16,206 nt of DNA from an uncultured Parolsenella sp. (GTDB lineage Bacteria > Actinomycetota > Coriobacteriia > Coriobacteriales > Atopobiaceae): contig CAKUNF010000022.1 of assembly GCA_934668375.1 (NCBI GenBank), positions 1-16,206 of the forward strand, written 5' to 3'. Position numbers and translations under genes: made by a program. Below are positions 5,984-14,129 of the stretch, piece by piece (within the stretch, counting starts at the first letter, position 1; each line of letters begins with the position of its first letter). The notes beneath the pieces were generated by a model. That model saw only the letters and a list, made by a program, of their open reading frames with translations. It made no database searches and was not told where the DNA came from.

Positions 5984-6015
5984 TTGTTACAAAACTTGTT
6001 ACAACCCGTGTTACA
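5984..6015. promoter_or_regulatory. right TTGTTACA sites, probable integrase arm-binding sites
   Basis: Three direct copies start at 5984 (TTGTTACA), 5996 (TTGTTACA) and 6008 (GTGTTACA) with an exact 12-bp period. They lie 60-91 bp from the right core repeat and match the octamer at the left end (295-325). Ordered repeats beside the core are typical of arm sites for tyrosine integrases. Confidence 0.6.
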
Positions 6016-6032
6016 CATCGCAGGATTAGCAA

Positions 6033-6066
6033 AGCAGCTCAGAGGCTTTAATACCTCTGAGCTGCT
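6033..6066. terminator. strong hairpin terminator beside the right attachment site
   Basis: AGCAGCTCAGAGG and CCTCTGAGCTGCT form a perfect 13-bp stem with an 8-nt loop. On the plus strand gttttgc follows, so it can stop element transcripts before they enter the tRNA genes in antisense. On the minus strand it lies just after tRNA-Gly and replaces the terminator now displaced to position 92. Confidence 0.75.
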
Positions 6067-6074
6067 GTTTTGCT

Positions 6075-6148
<74 letters not shown>

Positions 6149-6154
6149 GTGCGT

Positions 6155-6231
6155 TGGTCGGGGCGACTGGATTCGAACCAGCGACCCTCTGCTCCCAAAG
6201 CAGATGCGCTACCAAACTGCGCCACGCCCCG
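6155..6231 (-). tRNA. tRNA-Pro (TGG)
   Basis: A 77-nt tRNA including CCA. The acceptor stem is cggggcg/cgccccg and the anticodon stem tctgc/gcaga holds TTTGGGA, giving anticodon TGG. It is the first gene of a tRNA-Pro/tRNA-Gly transcript. Confidence 0.95.
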
Positions 6232-6243
6232 GAACGCCGGTTA

Positions 6244-6272
6244 AGTATAGGCGAGCCGGCCCGTCTCGGCAA
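6244..6272 (-). promoter_or_regulatory. promoter of the tRNA-Pro/tRNA-Gly transcript
   Basis: TTGCCG (6272-6267) and TATACT (6249-6244) are separated by exactly 17 bp on the minus strand. The -10 box lies about 13 bp before the tRNA-Pro 5' end, leaving a short leader. Confidence 0.7.
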
Positions 6273-6303
6273 ACGAGAATGGCCGACCCTCCCAAGAAAC
6301 TCC

Positions 6304-9300
6304 CTAGCGCATCATGCGCCTGCGTGCGTTCGCGAGGCCCAGGGCCACGCAGCCTACGCCCGCGGCGACCACGAGCACGGCCGCCAGGCGCACGGTACCA
6401 AGCGCGTCGCCCGTCTGCGGCATGTGATGCTCGTCGTGGGGCATGGGGGCGGTCGTCGGCATCTCGGGAGTCGTGGGAGTTGCCGGCGCATCGGGCATCG
6501 TGGGCGTGTCCGGCGTCGTGGGCGTGCTCGGCGTCGTCGGCGTCTCGTGGTTCACGAACGCGATGCCCTGGTCGCTCTCGCCGGCCTCGTGCTCGTCGTC
6601 CGCGACGCTGGGCGTCACGGTCGTGGACGTCACGTGCAGGTCGCGGTCGGCGCCCTCCTCGACCACATAGGTGAGCGTGTAGGTGATGTCGTCGCGGGCC
6701 ACGTTCGGGGCGAGCGTCGCGTCGACGTCGTTCTCGGAGACGCGGAACACATACGTGCCGGCAACCGGGAACGTCAGCTCGCCGAAGCTCGCCGCTCCCC
6801 CGTCGGCGCAGCTCGCGACCCTGTCGGCCGCAAGCTCCACGCCGTCGGGCGCGGACACGGCGGCAAGCGTGAACGAGAACTGCCCGGCCGTCACGTGGTA
6901 GTCGCATCCGTCGAGCGTCTTGACCGTCTTGGCAACCGTCGGCGTCGCGGTGGCGGGCGTAGCCTCGTGCGTGTTGTCGAACAGCGCAGAGCCCTCGTAG
7001 GACTCGGCGCCATCCGCGTCCTGGCGATACGTCACCGAGACGGGCAGCACGCCCTCGTCGTCGCGCGTGCCAACCGTCACCGTCGCGATGACATCAGGGG
7101 CGTTCGTCCAACCAGTGGCCGCCTCGCTCGTCTCATGGATGCGATACGTGAGCGTCTTGCCCTCCGCCCAGTCGCCGAGGGGAACCTGCGCAAAGCTCGT
7201 CGAGCCGTCCCCGCCCGTCGTGACGTCGGCAAGCGCAGGAGCGATGTCGGCGTTCTCGCCCTCGGCCGTGGCCGAGAAGGAGAAGGCCTCGCCCTCGTGA
7301 ATAGCACCACCGTTCACGGTCTTTACCACGGAGAGCGCGAAGACGCCGGACGCCTCGGCGTATGCGTTGTCGAACAGCGCGGCGCCCTCATAGGCATCTG
7401 CGCCGTCCACGTCCTGGCGGTACGTCACCGAGCAGGGACCGAGCGTGCCATCGCCTTGATCGGCGCCAACCGTCACCGTCGCAATGACGTCCGGCGCATT
7501 CGTCCAGCCGGAACCGGCCTGCGTGAGCTCGTGGATGCGGTACTCGTAGACCCTTCCGGCATCGGCCAGACCGAAGCGAATCTCGCCGAACTGGGCCGTG
7601 GACGCGCCGGAGGTCGTGGCGACCGTGCCATCGTCTGCCTCTGGCATGGGAGCGCCGTCCGTCAGTGCGCTCAGGCCAAAGCGGAAACTCTGCCCACTCT
7701 GTGGGTCACTTCCGTTCACCCTCTTGGCGACGACGAGCGTGGCCGCGCCGTTTGCCTCGTACGTGTTGTCGAACACGGCTGCCTGGCCGTCCTCGGAGCC
7801 GCGCGATCCGTAGGTGACGGTCACAGGAATCGTTGCCGGGTCATCCTCGCTGGGTACGCCCACGGCAACCGTCACGGTCACGGGCACGGCCTTCGTCCAG
7901 CCCGTACCAAGCTCGCTCGTCTCGGAAATGGCGTAGGTGTAGGTCTTGCCCTCATCGGACGCACCGAAGGTTATATCGCCAAAGCTTGCACGAGCACCGC
8001 CAACCGTAGTGGCCGCCGTGACCGAGGGCATCGGCGCTCCGTCTTGCCCCGTGAGCTCAAACTCAAACGACTGCCCTTCTGCAGGCGCGGCGCCGTTCAC
8101 GAGCTTCTCGACGCCGATCGTGGCCTTGCCGCTCGGCACGACCTCGTCGCTCTTGCGGTCGTAGACGTTGATGGACCTGGCCGCGCTCGGCGTGATGCCA
8201 AGCTGGGCGCACTTGGCAAGGGCAGCGTTGTAGGCAGACACCTCCTGGGAGGTGGTCCCGCAGAACATGACGTAGGTGGGCTCTGGATTCGTGACCTCGT
8301 AGCCAGCCGGAGCCTCGTCCTCCACGAAGTAGTACAGCGTCGCAGACTCGAGGGGTATGCCCTCCGTGCCAAAGCGCACCTGGCCGTTGGCGTCCGTGAC
8401 GGCGGGGTTGGTTCCGCAGTCCTCGTCGAGCGTGGCCACGACCTTGCCCTGGGCAACAGACTCGTCAAGGTCAACCTGGTAGAGGCTGAACTTGGCGCCG
8501 GCCAGGGCCTCGGCACCCGTCTCGTCGGTCTTGTTCACGATGAGGCCGTAGTTGACGCCATGCGAGCCGCCGTTGGACTCGGTGACCTCCCACTTGTTGT
8601 TATCGCTCGATGAGGCGTACTTGTAGCCGTAGACGCTCACCTCGTTGTCGATCTGGACCATCTGATGAAGGACGCCCTGCGGCGCCACGTCGTAGGTGAT
8701 CGTGAGGGCGCGCTCGTCGGGGACCTCAATCGTGAGCCTCGTGGCTGGCTGGCCATCGTCGGTCGTGATGTTCTCGAACGAATAGGACACGCCCTCGGTC
8801 AGCGGCACGCCGTTCTCGGAGACGACGAGGCTGCCGTTGGTGAACTGGCCGCCCACGCCGAGAACGTCCACGAGCCTGACAGTGCCGTTGTCGCTGAGTT
8901 TGAGCTTGTTCTCGTTCACCTTGATGGTGTAGGTGACGTGCGAGCCGTCAGACGCGCGGGCGCCCTTCTTGTCGAGCACCTTGTTGGTGATGGTCGTGGT
9001 GGCAGACCCCTGCGGGAACTGCTTGTCGCCGGCGCTTGCGGAGGCCGTGTTGCCAAGCGTCACGCTCTGGCCGGGCTCGGCGATATCGCTACGCGTGGCC
9101 GTCTGGTACCAAAGGTCGACATAGCCCCTCCAGGAGCCCTGCTCGTTGACGAGGCCGCTCGTGGGGACGGTGAACGTTGCGCTCTGGCCGTCAACCACAG
9201 CGGACGCCACCTGCCAAGTGGCACTCGAGAAGCCTGAGTTTCCATGGGCGTTGTAATGCGCCGTGCCCTGCACGTACGTAAGGCCCTCATCGAAGGTGTC

Positions 9301-11373
9301 GCTCACCGTGATGTTGGCACCGGCAAGGTCGCTCGCACCCATCTCCGCATCTGGCATGCAATTGACACGCACCGTCCAGCCAACGAGCCAGGCACCCTTC
9401 GTGCCGTCGCCCCAGTCATAGGATGCGTCCCAGCGAGGCGCATCAGTCTTCTTGGATACCGGCGGCACGACCTCCTTGTCGATGGTGTAATGGGCCTCGG
9501 CGTCTCCCTTGTCGACGCCACTAATCTTGAGGCTTGCCTTGTTCGTGTAGGTACCGTTCTCGCCGCTGCACTTGGTGCGGTAGGTCACGATGACATCACC
9601 TTGGCCGAGAAGCGCACGCACGGTGTCGCTGTCCCTGAACTGGATGACGAGCTTGTTCCAGTCCGGATTGTTGCCACCGCCAAACGCGTAGTCGACGCCC
9701 TCGACAAGCTGCGTGCCATCCGAGGTCACGAGCCTGACCTGATCGAACTTGATCTGCTCCCAGGTGCTGCGATTTATCTCGTCGCTCAGCACCACCTGTG
9801 ACGGGTCGGTGCTCGCGCCCATGGCCGAAAACTTCACCTCGGTTTTCCACGTGGCATAACCGTCCTGCTCGACGGTGCTCTTGTCCGTGAGCTCCTTCTC
9901 GATGTAGGTGCGGTCGTCCGAGGGCTGGTAGGAGCCAGACCCCTCGCCGCTCGGGCCACTGCCGTTAGGCGGCGTCACGTTGGCAGTGTTGCTCACGGCG
10001 TCTGCCGAGGAGGCGTCGTCCATCTCGCAGTGGTAGGTCACCGTGACCTGCTGCTTGCCGACGCCCGCGGGCATCGTGAAGCCCAGCGTGTCGCTGGCAG
10101 AGTCAACGTCACCGCTCAGCAGCAGATTGCCAGAGGCGTCCCTCACCTCGTAGCGCGTTCCGGCCTTGAAGTGCTGGCCGCTCCCAAGCGTGTCTGAGAA
10201 CGCATAGCCGTCCATGTCGGCCTTGAGCGTGCCGTTGTTGAGCTTGACGGTCCACAGAATGTCATCGTTCTCGCCCGAGGCGCTCTTGGAGACCATCGAG
10301 TACTTGACCTTCTGCGGCTCCTTCTTCACGTCCCAACCGTTATTGTGACTTCCATCCGTGCCCCACGACCACGAGACGGAGTTGTCAAGCCCCGAGAGCT
10401 CCTGGTTGTCTTTGAGTCCGTCGAGAACGCCATCGCGGAGCTTGGTCTTGTACTGCACGTAGTAGTCGCCCTTGGGGAGACTGCCGAGCGCAATCTCGGC
10501 CTTGCCATCCTCGGGATAGGTGACGTCAAGCGAGGCGCCGGTGGGATTGCCGCTCGCGTCCACGAGCTGGAATGAGTCCCTGACGTACTCTAGGCTCGAG
10601 CCGAGTTTGTCATGCAGCACGAGGTTGGTGGCGAAGGAGTCCGGAGACACCCTGACCGTCCAGGTGTAGGTGTTGTCATCAGCGTTGAAGGCACCGTTGT
10701 CGTTGGCCCACTTATCACCGGAGACGCCGCCGTCCTTGGTGTTGATCTTGACCGTGGAGGACGTACCGGGGAACTCGACCTCCACCCACGAGCCGTCGCC
10801 GCTAGGGTTGCTACCCGTGTCGAAGCCAAAGCTCAGATTCGCCACGATGTCGGAGTTCTCCTTCTTGAGCCACTCCTGGTTGTACTCGAGATAGATCACG
10901 CCGTCCTTGATGTACCACGTGCCGGCGACCGAGTTGGTGGTGCCGTCATAGAGGGTCGAGGGGTTCGTATCATCAATGCGAATGTTGCTCGGCAGCGTGT
11001 ACTTGACGTTGGGCGATGAGACAGCGGGCTTCTCCGCGGGGTCATAGGCGATGTCGATGGTGCCGTAGAGCTTGGTGTTGGCCGTCACGGCCTCGTCCCC
11101 CAGCTCCTGTTTGTGCTCCTTGTCCTTGTAGATCTTCACCGTGATGCCCTGCGAAACCTCGCGAAAGTCCGCGTTGGCGGCCTGCCGTGCGACGTCATCG
11201 GACTCGGCATCGACCTGCGCTGTCTCGGTCGCGGCGGTCGTCGCCGATGCGGCAACGACGTCTTCCGCAAGCGCATACGTCACGTTCGAGCCAAGCGACT
11301 GCCACACGAGCAGCGCTCCCATCGCCAGCGCAAACGCGCGGCGAACCGCCTTTCGTCCCTTGTTGTCTCTCAT
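6304..11373 (-). CDS. large sortase-anchored isopeptide-domain surface adhesin
   Basis: This 1689-aa cell-wall protein has a signal peptide with basic n-region, hydrophobic core (AFALAMGALLV) and likely cleavage after ALA at residue 36. Residues about 65-345 resemble the Ig-like A and B domains of collagen-type adhesins. About 360-925 are four more related beta-sandwich modules (each with SDTL/SDEI/SDTF/VDVLG-type motifs). About 940-1070 is a SpaA/Cna-B domain (LIVNKTD to EDEAPAGYE, whose Lys and Glu suit an isopeptide bond). About 1080-1610 are four pilin isopeptide-linkage modules, then a Pro/Thr stalk. MPQTG (1651-1655), a hydrophobic helix and an RRR tail form the sortase signal. ATG 11373 was chosen because it opens the signal peptide; TTG 11379 is an alternative. 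Ligand unknown. Confidence 0.9.
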   Translation of the reverse strand: MRDNKGRKAVRRAFALAMGALLVWQSLGSNVTYALAEDVVAASATTAATETAQVDAESDDVARQAANADFREVSQGITVKIYKDKEHKQELGDEAVTANTKLYGTIDIAYDPAEKPAVSSPNVKYTLPSNIRIDDTNPSTLYDGTTNSVAGTWYIKDGVIYLEYNQEWLKKENSDIVANLSFGFDTGSNPSGDGSWVEVEFPGTSSTVKINTKDGGVSGDKWANDNGAFNADDNTYTWTVRVSPDSFATNLVLHDKLGSSLEYVRDSFQLVDASGNPTGASLDVTYPEDGKAEIALGSLPKGDYYVQYKTKLRDGVLDGLKDNQELSGLDNSVSWSWGTDGSHNNGWDVKKEPQKVKYSMVSKSASGENDDILWTVKLNNGTLKADMDGYAFSDTLGSGQHFKAGTRYEVRDASGNLLLSGDVDSASDTLGFTMPAGVGKQQVTVTYHCEMDDASSADAVSNTANVTPPNGSGPSGEGSGSYQPSDDRTYIEKELTDKSTVEQDGYATWKTEVKFSAMGASTDPSQVVLSDEINRSTWEQIKFDQVRLVTSDGTQLVEGVDYAFGGGNNPDWNKLVIQFRDSDTVRALLGQGDVIVTYRTKCSGENGTYTNKASLKISGVDKGDAEAHYTIDKEVVPPVSKKTDAPRWDASYDWGDGTKGAWLVGWTVRVNCMPDAEMGASDLAGANITVSDTFDEGLTYVQGTAHYNAHGNSGFSSATWQVASAVVDGQSATFTVPTSGLVNEQGSWRGYVDLWYQTATRSDIAEPGQSVTLGNTASASAGDKQFPQGSATTTITNKVLDKKGARASDGSHVTYTIKVNENKLKLSDNGTVRLVDVLGVGGQFTNGSLVVSENGVPLTEGVSYSFENITTDDGQPATRLTIEVPDERALTITYDVAPQGVLHQMVQIDNEVSVYGYKYASSSDNNKWEVTESNGGSHGVNYGLIVNKTDETGAEALAGAKFSLYQVDLDESVAQGKVVATLDEDCGTNPAVTDANGQVRFGTEGIPLESATLYYFVEDEAPAGYEVTNPEPTYVMFCGTTSQEVSAYNAALAKCAQLGITPSAARSINVYDRKSDEVVPSGKATIGVEKLVNGAAPAEGQSFEFELTGQDGAPMPSVTAATTVGGARASFGDITFGASDEGKTYTYAISETSELGTGWTKAVPVTVTVAVGVPSEDDPATIPVTVTYGSRGSEDGQAAVFDNTYEANGAATLVVAKRVNGSDPQSGQSFRFGLSALTDGAPMPEADDGTVATTSGASTAQFGEIRFGLADAGRVYEYRIHELTQAGSGWTNAPDVIATVTVGADQGDGTLGPCSVTYRQDVDGADAYEGAALFDNAYAEASGVFALSVVKTVNGGAIHEGEAFSFSATAEGENADIAPALADVTTGGDGSTSFAQVPLGDWAEGKTLTYRIHETSEAATGWTNAPDVIATVTVGTRDDEGVLPVSVTYRQDADGAESYEGSALFDNTHEATPATATPTVAKTVKTLDGCDYHVTAGQFSFTLAAVSAPDGVELAADRVASCADGGAASFGELTFPVAGTYVFRVSENDVDATLAPNVARDDITYTLTYVVEEGADRDLHVTSTTVTPSVADDEHEAGESDQGIAFVNHETPTTPSTPTTPDTPTMPDAPATPTTPEMPTTAPMPHDEHHMPQTGDALGTVRLAAVLVVAAGVGCVALGLANARRRMMR

Positions 11374-11381
11374 CGCCAATG

Positions 11382-11395
11382 CACTCCCTCTCCTT
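11382..11395 (-). other. possible four-codon leader overlapping the adhesin start
   Basis: AAGGAG (11395-11390) is ideally spaced (5 nt) for GTG 11384, which reads GTG CAT TGG CGA TGA; its stop overlaps the adhesin ATG as ATGA. The adhesin ATG itself has a weaker GGGAG 10 bases upstream. The minicistron may couple translation, or the strong site may simply serve the adhesin. Confidence 0.25.
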
Positions 11396-11409
11396 GGGCA
11401 ATCAAGGCA

Positions 11410-11434
11410 CGTGCCGCTACAGTCTTGCGGCACG
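11410..11434 (-). other. hairpin in the adhesin leader
   Basis: CGTGCCGC and GCGGCACG form a perfect 8-bp stem with a 9-nt loop about 40 bases before the adhesin start. A weaker CCTTG/CAAGG stem (11392-11407) lies between it and the start and covers the AAGGAG ribosome site. No T-run follows, so control of translation or mRNA stability is more likely than termination. Confidence 0.4.
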
Positions 11435-11506
11435 GCAAACAAACCCGAGAACCTCTGCCCCCGGGCCCACATATATGAAGTTGCAAGATTGTCGAAATCA
11501 TTGAGA

Positions 11507-11517
11507 CCCCCCCCCCC
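11507..11517. repeat. C11/G11 homopolymer upstream of the adhesin
   Basis: Eleven consecutive Cs on the plus strand (Gs in the adhesin's direction) lie 134 bp before the adhesin start. Such tracts slip during replication and often switch surface-protein genes. On the minus strand a possible -10 (TATATG) follows about 30 bp further on, so tract length could alter promoter geometry or leader structure. The adhesin frame is open through the tract up to an ATG at 11559, but that start lacks a ribosome site. Confidence 0.75.
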
Positions 11518-11607
11518 GAGCATTATTCGGAGGGGAAATGGCCGTCGTGGAATAGTCATGCGGGACAGAAATGTATAGTCCCCGCACTAGCTAGACATAT
11601 TCTTGAG

Positions 11608-11674
11608 CGATGCCACCTGTCTTTCGCCTCGTGAGCGGGCTCGTGCGGCATCGACGTCGCGCGAGAAACCGCAC
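11608..11674 (-). promoter_or_regulatory. possible alternating hairpins in the adhesin leader
   Basis: In the minus-strand RNA, GTGCGG (11674-11669) can pair with CCGCAC (11648-11643), while CGATGCC (11653-11647) can pair with GGCATCG (11614-11608). The two stems share two bases, so they partly exclude each other, as in a switch. I match it to no known riboswitch class. The 11374-11802 stretch holds no gene; this, the G11 tract and hairpins are what it contains. Confidence 0.3.
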
Positions 11675-11697
11675 CAGTCATGTGTAATTTCGGCAGC

Positions 11698-11726
11698 AGT
11701 TTACATAAATGAGCAAGTGCTCGCAA
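11698..11726 (-). promoter_or_regulatory. candidate distal promoter of the adhesin
   Basis: TTGCGA (11726-11721) and TAAACT (11703-11698) are 17 bp apart on the minus strand, after the ptsI terminator. If used, the adhesin mRNA would carry a leader of about 315 nt including the hairpins and the G tract. Confidence 0.35.
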
Positions 11727-11802
11727 CCATCAAGGGACAGACATATCGCGCGTCTTCAGTAAGTCTCTCGTTTTTGTGAGACGAGTGCACAAGCGCACAC
11801 AA

Positions 11803-11831
11803 AAGGGCCCCGGCGCTGTGCCGGAGCCCTT
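11803..11831 (-). terminator. ptsI terminator
   Basis: On the minus strand AAGGGCTCCGGC and GCCGGGGCCCTT form a strong stem that runs into TTTTG, 30-58 bases after the ptsI stop. This is a standard intrinsic terminator that separates ptsI from the adhesin. Confidence 0.85.
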
Positions 11832-11860
11832 GGACGTACTATGAGCAGACGCGCGAGAAG

Positions 11861-13564
11861 CTACTTCTGGGCAGCCTCGAGCGCGGCCTTGACCTCGGCG
11901 GCGGTGTCGAGTTCGAGAACCTTCTCGGCCAGCGCGTCGCACTCGGCCTTGCTCCACTGGGAGATGGTCTTGCGGGCGCGCAGGATGCTCGGGGCAGACA
12001 TGGAGAACTCCTCGAGGCCCCAGGAGATCAGGAGCGGCTCGAGCAGCGGGTCGGCAGCAGCCTCGCCGCACATGCCCACCATGATGCCGGCCTTGACGCC
12101 GCTCTCGATGATGTTCTTGAGCGAGCGAATCACGGACGGGTAGTAGACCTGGTAGAGGTTGGAGATCGTGTCGTTGCCACGGTCGGCGCACATCGTGTAG
12201 CCGATGAGGTCGTTCGTGCCGATGGAGAAGAAGTCGGCGACCTCGGCGAGCTTGTCGGCGATGAGGGAGGCGGCAGGCGTCTCGACCATGATGCCAACCT
12301 GGATGTTCTCGTCGAACTTGCGGCCCTCGTCGGTGAGCTCGTGCTTGCACTCCTCGACGAGCTCCTTGACGGCCTTGACCTCCTCGACACAGGTGACGAG
12401 CGGGATCATGATCTTGACGTCACCAAAGGCGGAGGCGCGCAGCAGGGCGCGGAGCTGGACCTTGTACTGGTCGGGGTTGGCCAGGCAGTAACGCACGGCG
12501 CGGAAGCCCATGAAGGGGTTCTCCTCCTTCTGCATGTGCAGATAGGGGATCTCCTTGTCTCCGCCCACATCGAGCGTGCGGATGATGACCGGGGCGCCCT
12601 TGAGCGCCGTGGCGACCTTGCGGTAGGCCTCGAACTGCTCGTCCTCGGAGGGAAGCTCGGCGGAGTCCATGAACAGGAACTCGGAGCGGAACAGGCCGAT
12701 GGCCTCGCAGTCGTGGTCGAGCGCGTTGGCGACGTCATCGGGCGAGCCGATGTTGCAGGCGAGGATCTTCTCGATGCCGTCGGCCGTCACGGTCTTCTGG
12801 CCGCGGAAGGACTCGAGCGCGGCCTTCTCGGCGGCAAAGTCGGCGGCAGCCTTCGTGTACTTCTCGAGCACCTCGGCCTCGGGGTCGGCGATAACGACGC
12901 CCTCGGTGCCGTCAACGATGGCACGCATGCCGTTGCGCAGCGCAGAGCAGCTGTTGGCGACGGAGAGCACGGCCGGGATCTCCAAGGCGCGCGCGATGAT
13001 CGCGGAGTGCGACGTGCGGCCGCCGGTCTCGGTCACGATGCCGGCCACGTGCGGCTTGTCGATGGTGGCCGTCATGGATGGGGTGAGGTCGTGCACGACG
13101 ACGATCGTGTCCTCGGGCAGGACGGACAGGTCGACGACCTCCTTGCCGAGAAGCTCGGCGAGGATGCCGGTGCGGATGTCGGCGATGTCGGCCGCGCGCA
13201 GGCGGAACATCTCGTCGTCCATGGCCAGGAACATGTTCTCGAACATGGTCGAGGTGTCAACGAGGGCCTGCTCGGCGCAGGTGCCACCGTCGATGGCCTG
13301 GTTGATGGAGTCGGTCATGCCGGGATCTTGAGCGAGCATGATGTGACCGCTCATGATCTCCGCCTCGGCCTCGCCCACGGTCTCCTTCATGTGGTCGGCC
13401 TGGGCCTGGGTCTTCTCGCAGAAGACGGCGAGCGCGTCGGCGTAGCGCTGCTTCTCGGCGGCGGCGTCGGCGACCTCGTGCGGCTCGAAGGACAGGTCGG
13501 GCTCGACGGCGACCATGACGTTGCCGATGCCGATGCCCTCAGATGCGTTGACACCCTTGTACAT
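11861..13564 (-). CDS. ptsI: PTS enzyme I (phosphoenolpyruvate-protein phosphotransferase)
   Basis: This 567-aa cytoplasmic enzyme takes the phosphate of phosphoenolpyruvate onto its own histidine and passes it to HPr, the first step of PTS sugar uptake. Start motif MYKGVNASEGIGIG; phosphorylated His186 in GGRTSHSAIIAR; PEP-binding barrel with LFRSEFLFMD (291-300), RTLDVGGDKE (329-338), ENPFMGFRA and VGIMVETPAA; and catalytic Cys499 in GMCGEAA. Length matches the family (about 570). ATG 13564 was chosen because GGGGGGA lies 5 bases before it and the family's N-terminus begins there; ATG 13591 lacks a site. It follows ptsH by 106 bp with a hairpin between. Confidence 0.98.
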   Translation of the reverse strand: MYKGVNASEGIGIGNVMVAVEPDLSFEPHEVADAAAEKQRYADALAVFCEKTQAQADHMKETVGEAEAEIMSGHIMLAQDPGMTDSINQAIDGGTCAEQALVDTSTMFENMFLAMDDEMFRLRAADIADIRTGILAELLGKEVVDLSVLPEDTIVVVHDLTPSMTATIDKPHVAGIVTETGGRTSHSAIIARALEIPAVLSVANSCSALRNGMRAIVDGTEGVVIADPEAEVLEKYTKAAADFAAEKAALESFRGQKTVTADGIEKILACNIGSPDDVANALDHDCEAIGLFRSEFLFMDSAELPSEDEQFEAYRKVATALKGAPVIIRTLDVGGDKEIPYLHMQKEENPFMGFRAVRYCLANPDQYKVQLRALLRASAFGDVKIMIPLVTCVEEVKAVKELVEECKHELTDEGRKFDENIQVGIMVETPAASLIADKLAEVADFFSIGTNDLIGYTMCADRGNDTISNLYQVYYPSVIRSLKNIIESGVKAGIMVGMCGEAAADPLLEPLLISWGLEEFSMSAPSILRARKTISQWSKAECDALAEKVLELDTAAEVKAALEAAQK

Positions 13565-13595
13565 GTAATCCCCCCGGATTGTTGCGTTCATGGAA

Positions 13596-13626
13596 GGAGG
13601 GGCCAGCGCAAGCGCCGTGCCCCTCC
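13596..13626 (-). terminator. hairpin between ptsH and ptsI
   Basis: GGAGGGGC and GCCCCTCC with an inner AGCG/CGCT pair form a strong stem on the minus strand, with only a short TTCC tail. A partial terminator or mRNA-processing hairpin could make HPr more abundant than EI; this is inference from position. Confidence 0.5.
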
Positions 13627-13670
13627 CCGCGCGTCATATGTGGCATGGGCCAAGTGACCCGCGGGCGAAC

Positions 13671-13934
13671 CTACTCGCCGATGCCGCTCTTGACGAGCTC
13701 GACGGCGGCGGCGAGAGCGTCGGCCTCGTCGGCACCGTCACACTTGATCTCGATCTCCGTGCCGCAGGAGAGGCCAGCGGCCATGAGGGCCATCGGCGAC
13801 TTGCCGTTGGTCTCCTTGCCGTCGGCAACGACGGTGACGGTGGAGGCGAACTTGCCCATGGCGGAGGCAAACGTGCCAGCCGGACGCATGTGCAGACCCT
13901 GCGGGTTGATGAGCGTGACCTTCTCGGAAACCAT
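13671..13934 (-). CDS. ptsH: PTS phosphocarrier protein HPr
   Basis: This 87-aa protein carries phosphate from EI to sugar-specific EIIA proteins. His15 lies in NPQGLHMRPAG, the canonical EI-dependent site. Ser46 in NGKSPMALM is the position phosphorylated by HPr kinase in many Gram-positives, so catabolite control by Ser-P is possible, but no HPr kinase gene is in this window. Length matches the family. ATG 13934 has AAGGAG 6 bases upstream; the longer frame from 14015 adds residues not seen in HPr. It forms a unit with ptsI downstream. Confidence 0.98.
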   Translation of the reverse strand: MVSEKVTLINPQGLHMRPAGTFASAMGKFASTVTVVADGKETNGKSPMALMAAGLSCGTEIEIKCDGADEADALAAAVELVKSGIGE

Positions 13935-14076
13935 GCTGAACTCCTTGTTCTCTTTGGCTCTTGCCGAGCCCCTTCCGCAAATCACAGTGGCCGCGCGCTC
14001 GAGATGCCCCCGCACGCGCGTGCCACTGAAATTACCTGTCGTGAAGTCTAGCAGAGTGGCGCGTTACTGACATAAC

Positions 14077-14119
14077 AATACCCGCCGAACGTGCTCACAT
14101 ACACATATCGGCGGGTATT
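14077..14119 (-). terminator. fruK terminator
   Basis: AATACCCGCCG and CGGCGGGTATT form a perfect 11-bp stem with a 21-nt loop just after the fruK stop. T-rich sequence follows on both strands, so it may act in both directions. Confidence 0.75.
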
Positions 14120-14129
14120 TGTCATCGAA

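Noticed and set aside
6154..8613. 819-aa open frame on the plus strand
   Set aside because: It lies wholly opposite the adhesin, is rich in Arg, Gly, His and Val as antisense of GC-rich coding DNA, and runs through two tRNA genes.
11374..11559. N-terminal extension of the adhesin to ATG 11559 through the G11 tract
   Set aside because: No ribosome site precedes that ATG, and the signal peptide starts at 11373. The frame stays open probably by chance.
12341..13657. 438-aa open frame on the plus strand
   Set aside because: It is antisense to ptsI with low-complexity Gly/Leu/Val/Asp text and no domain.
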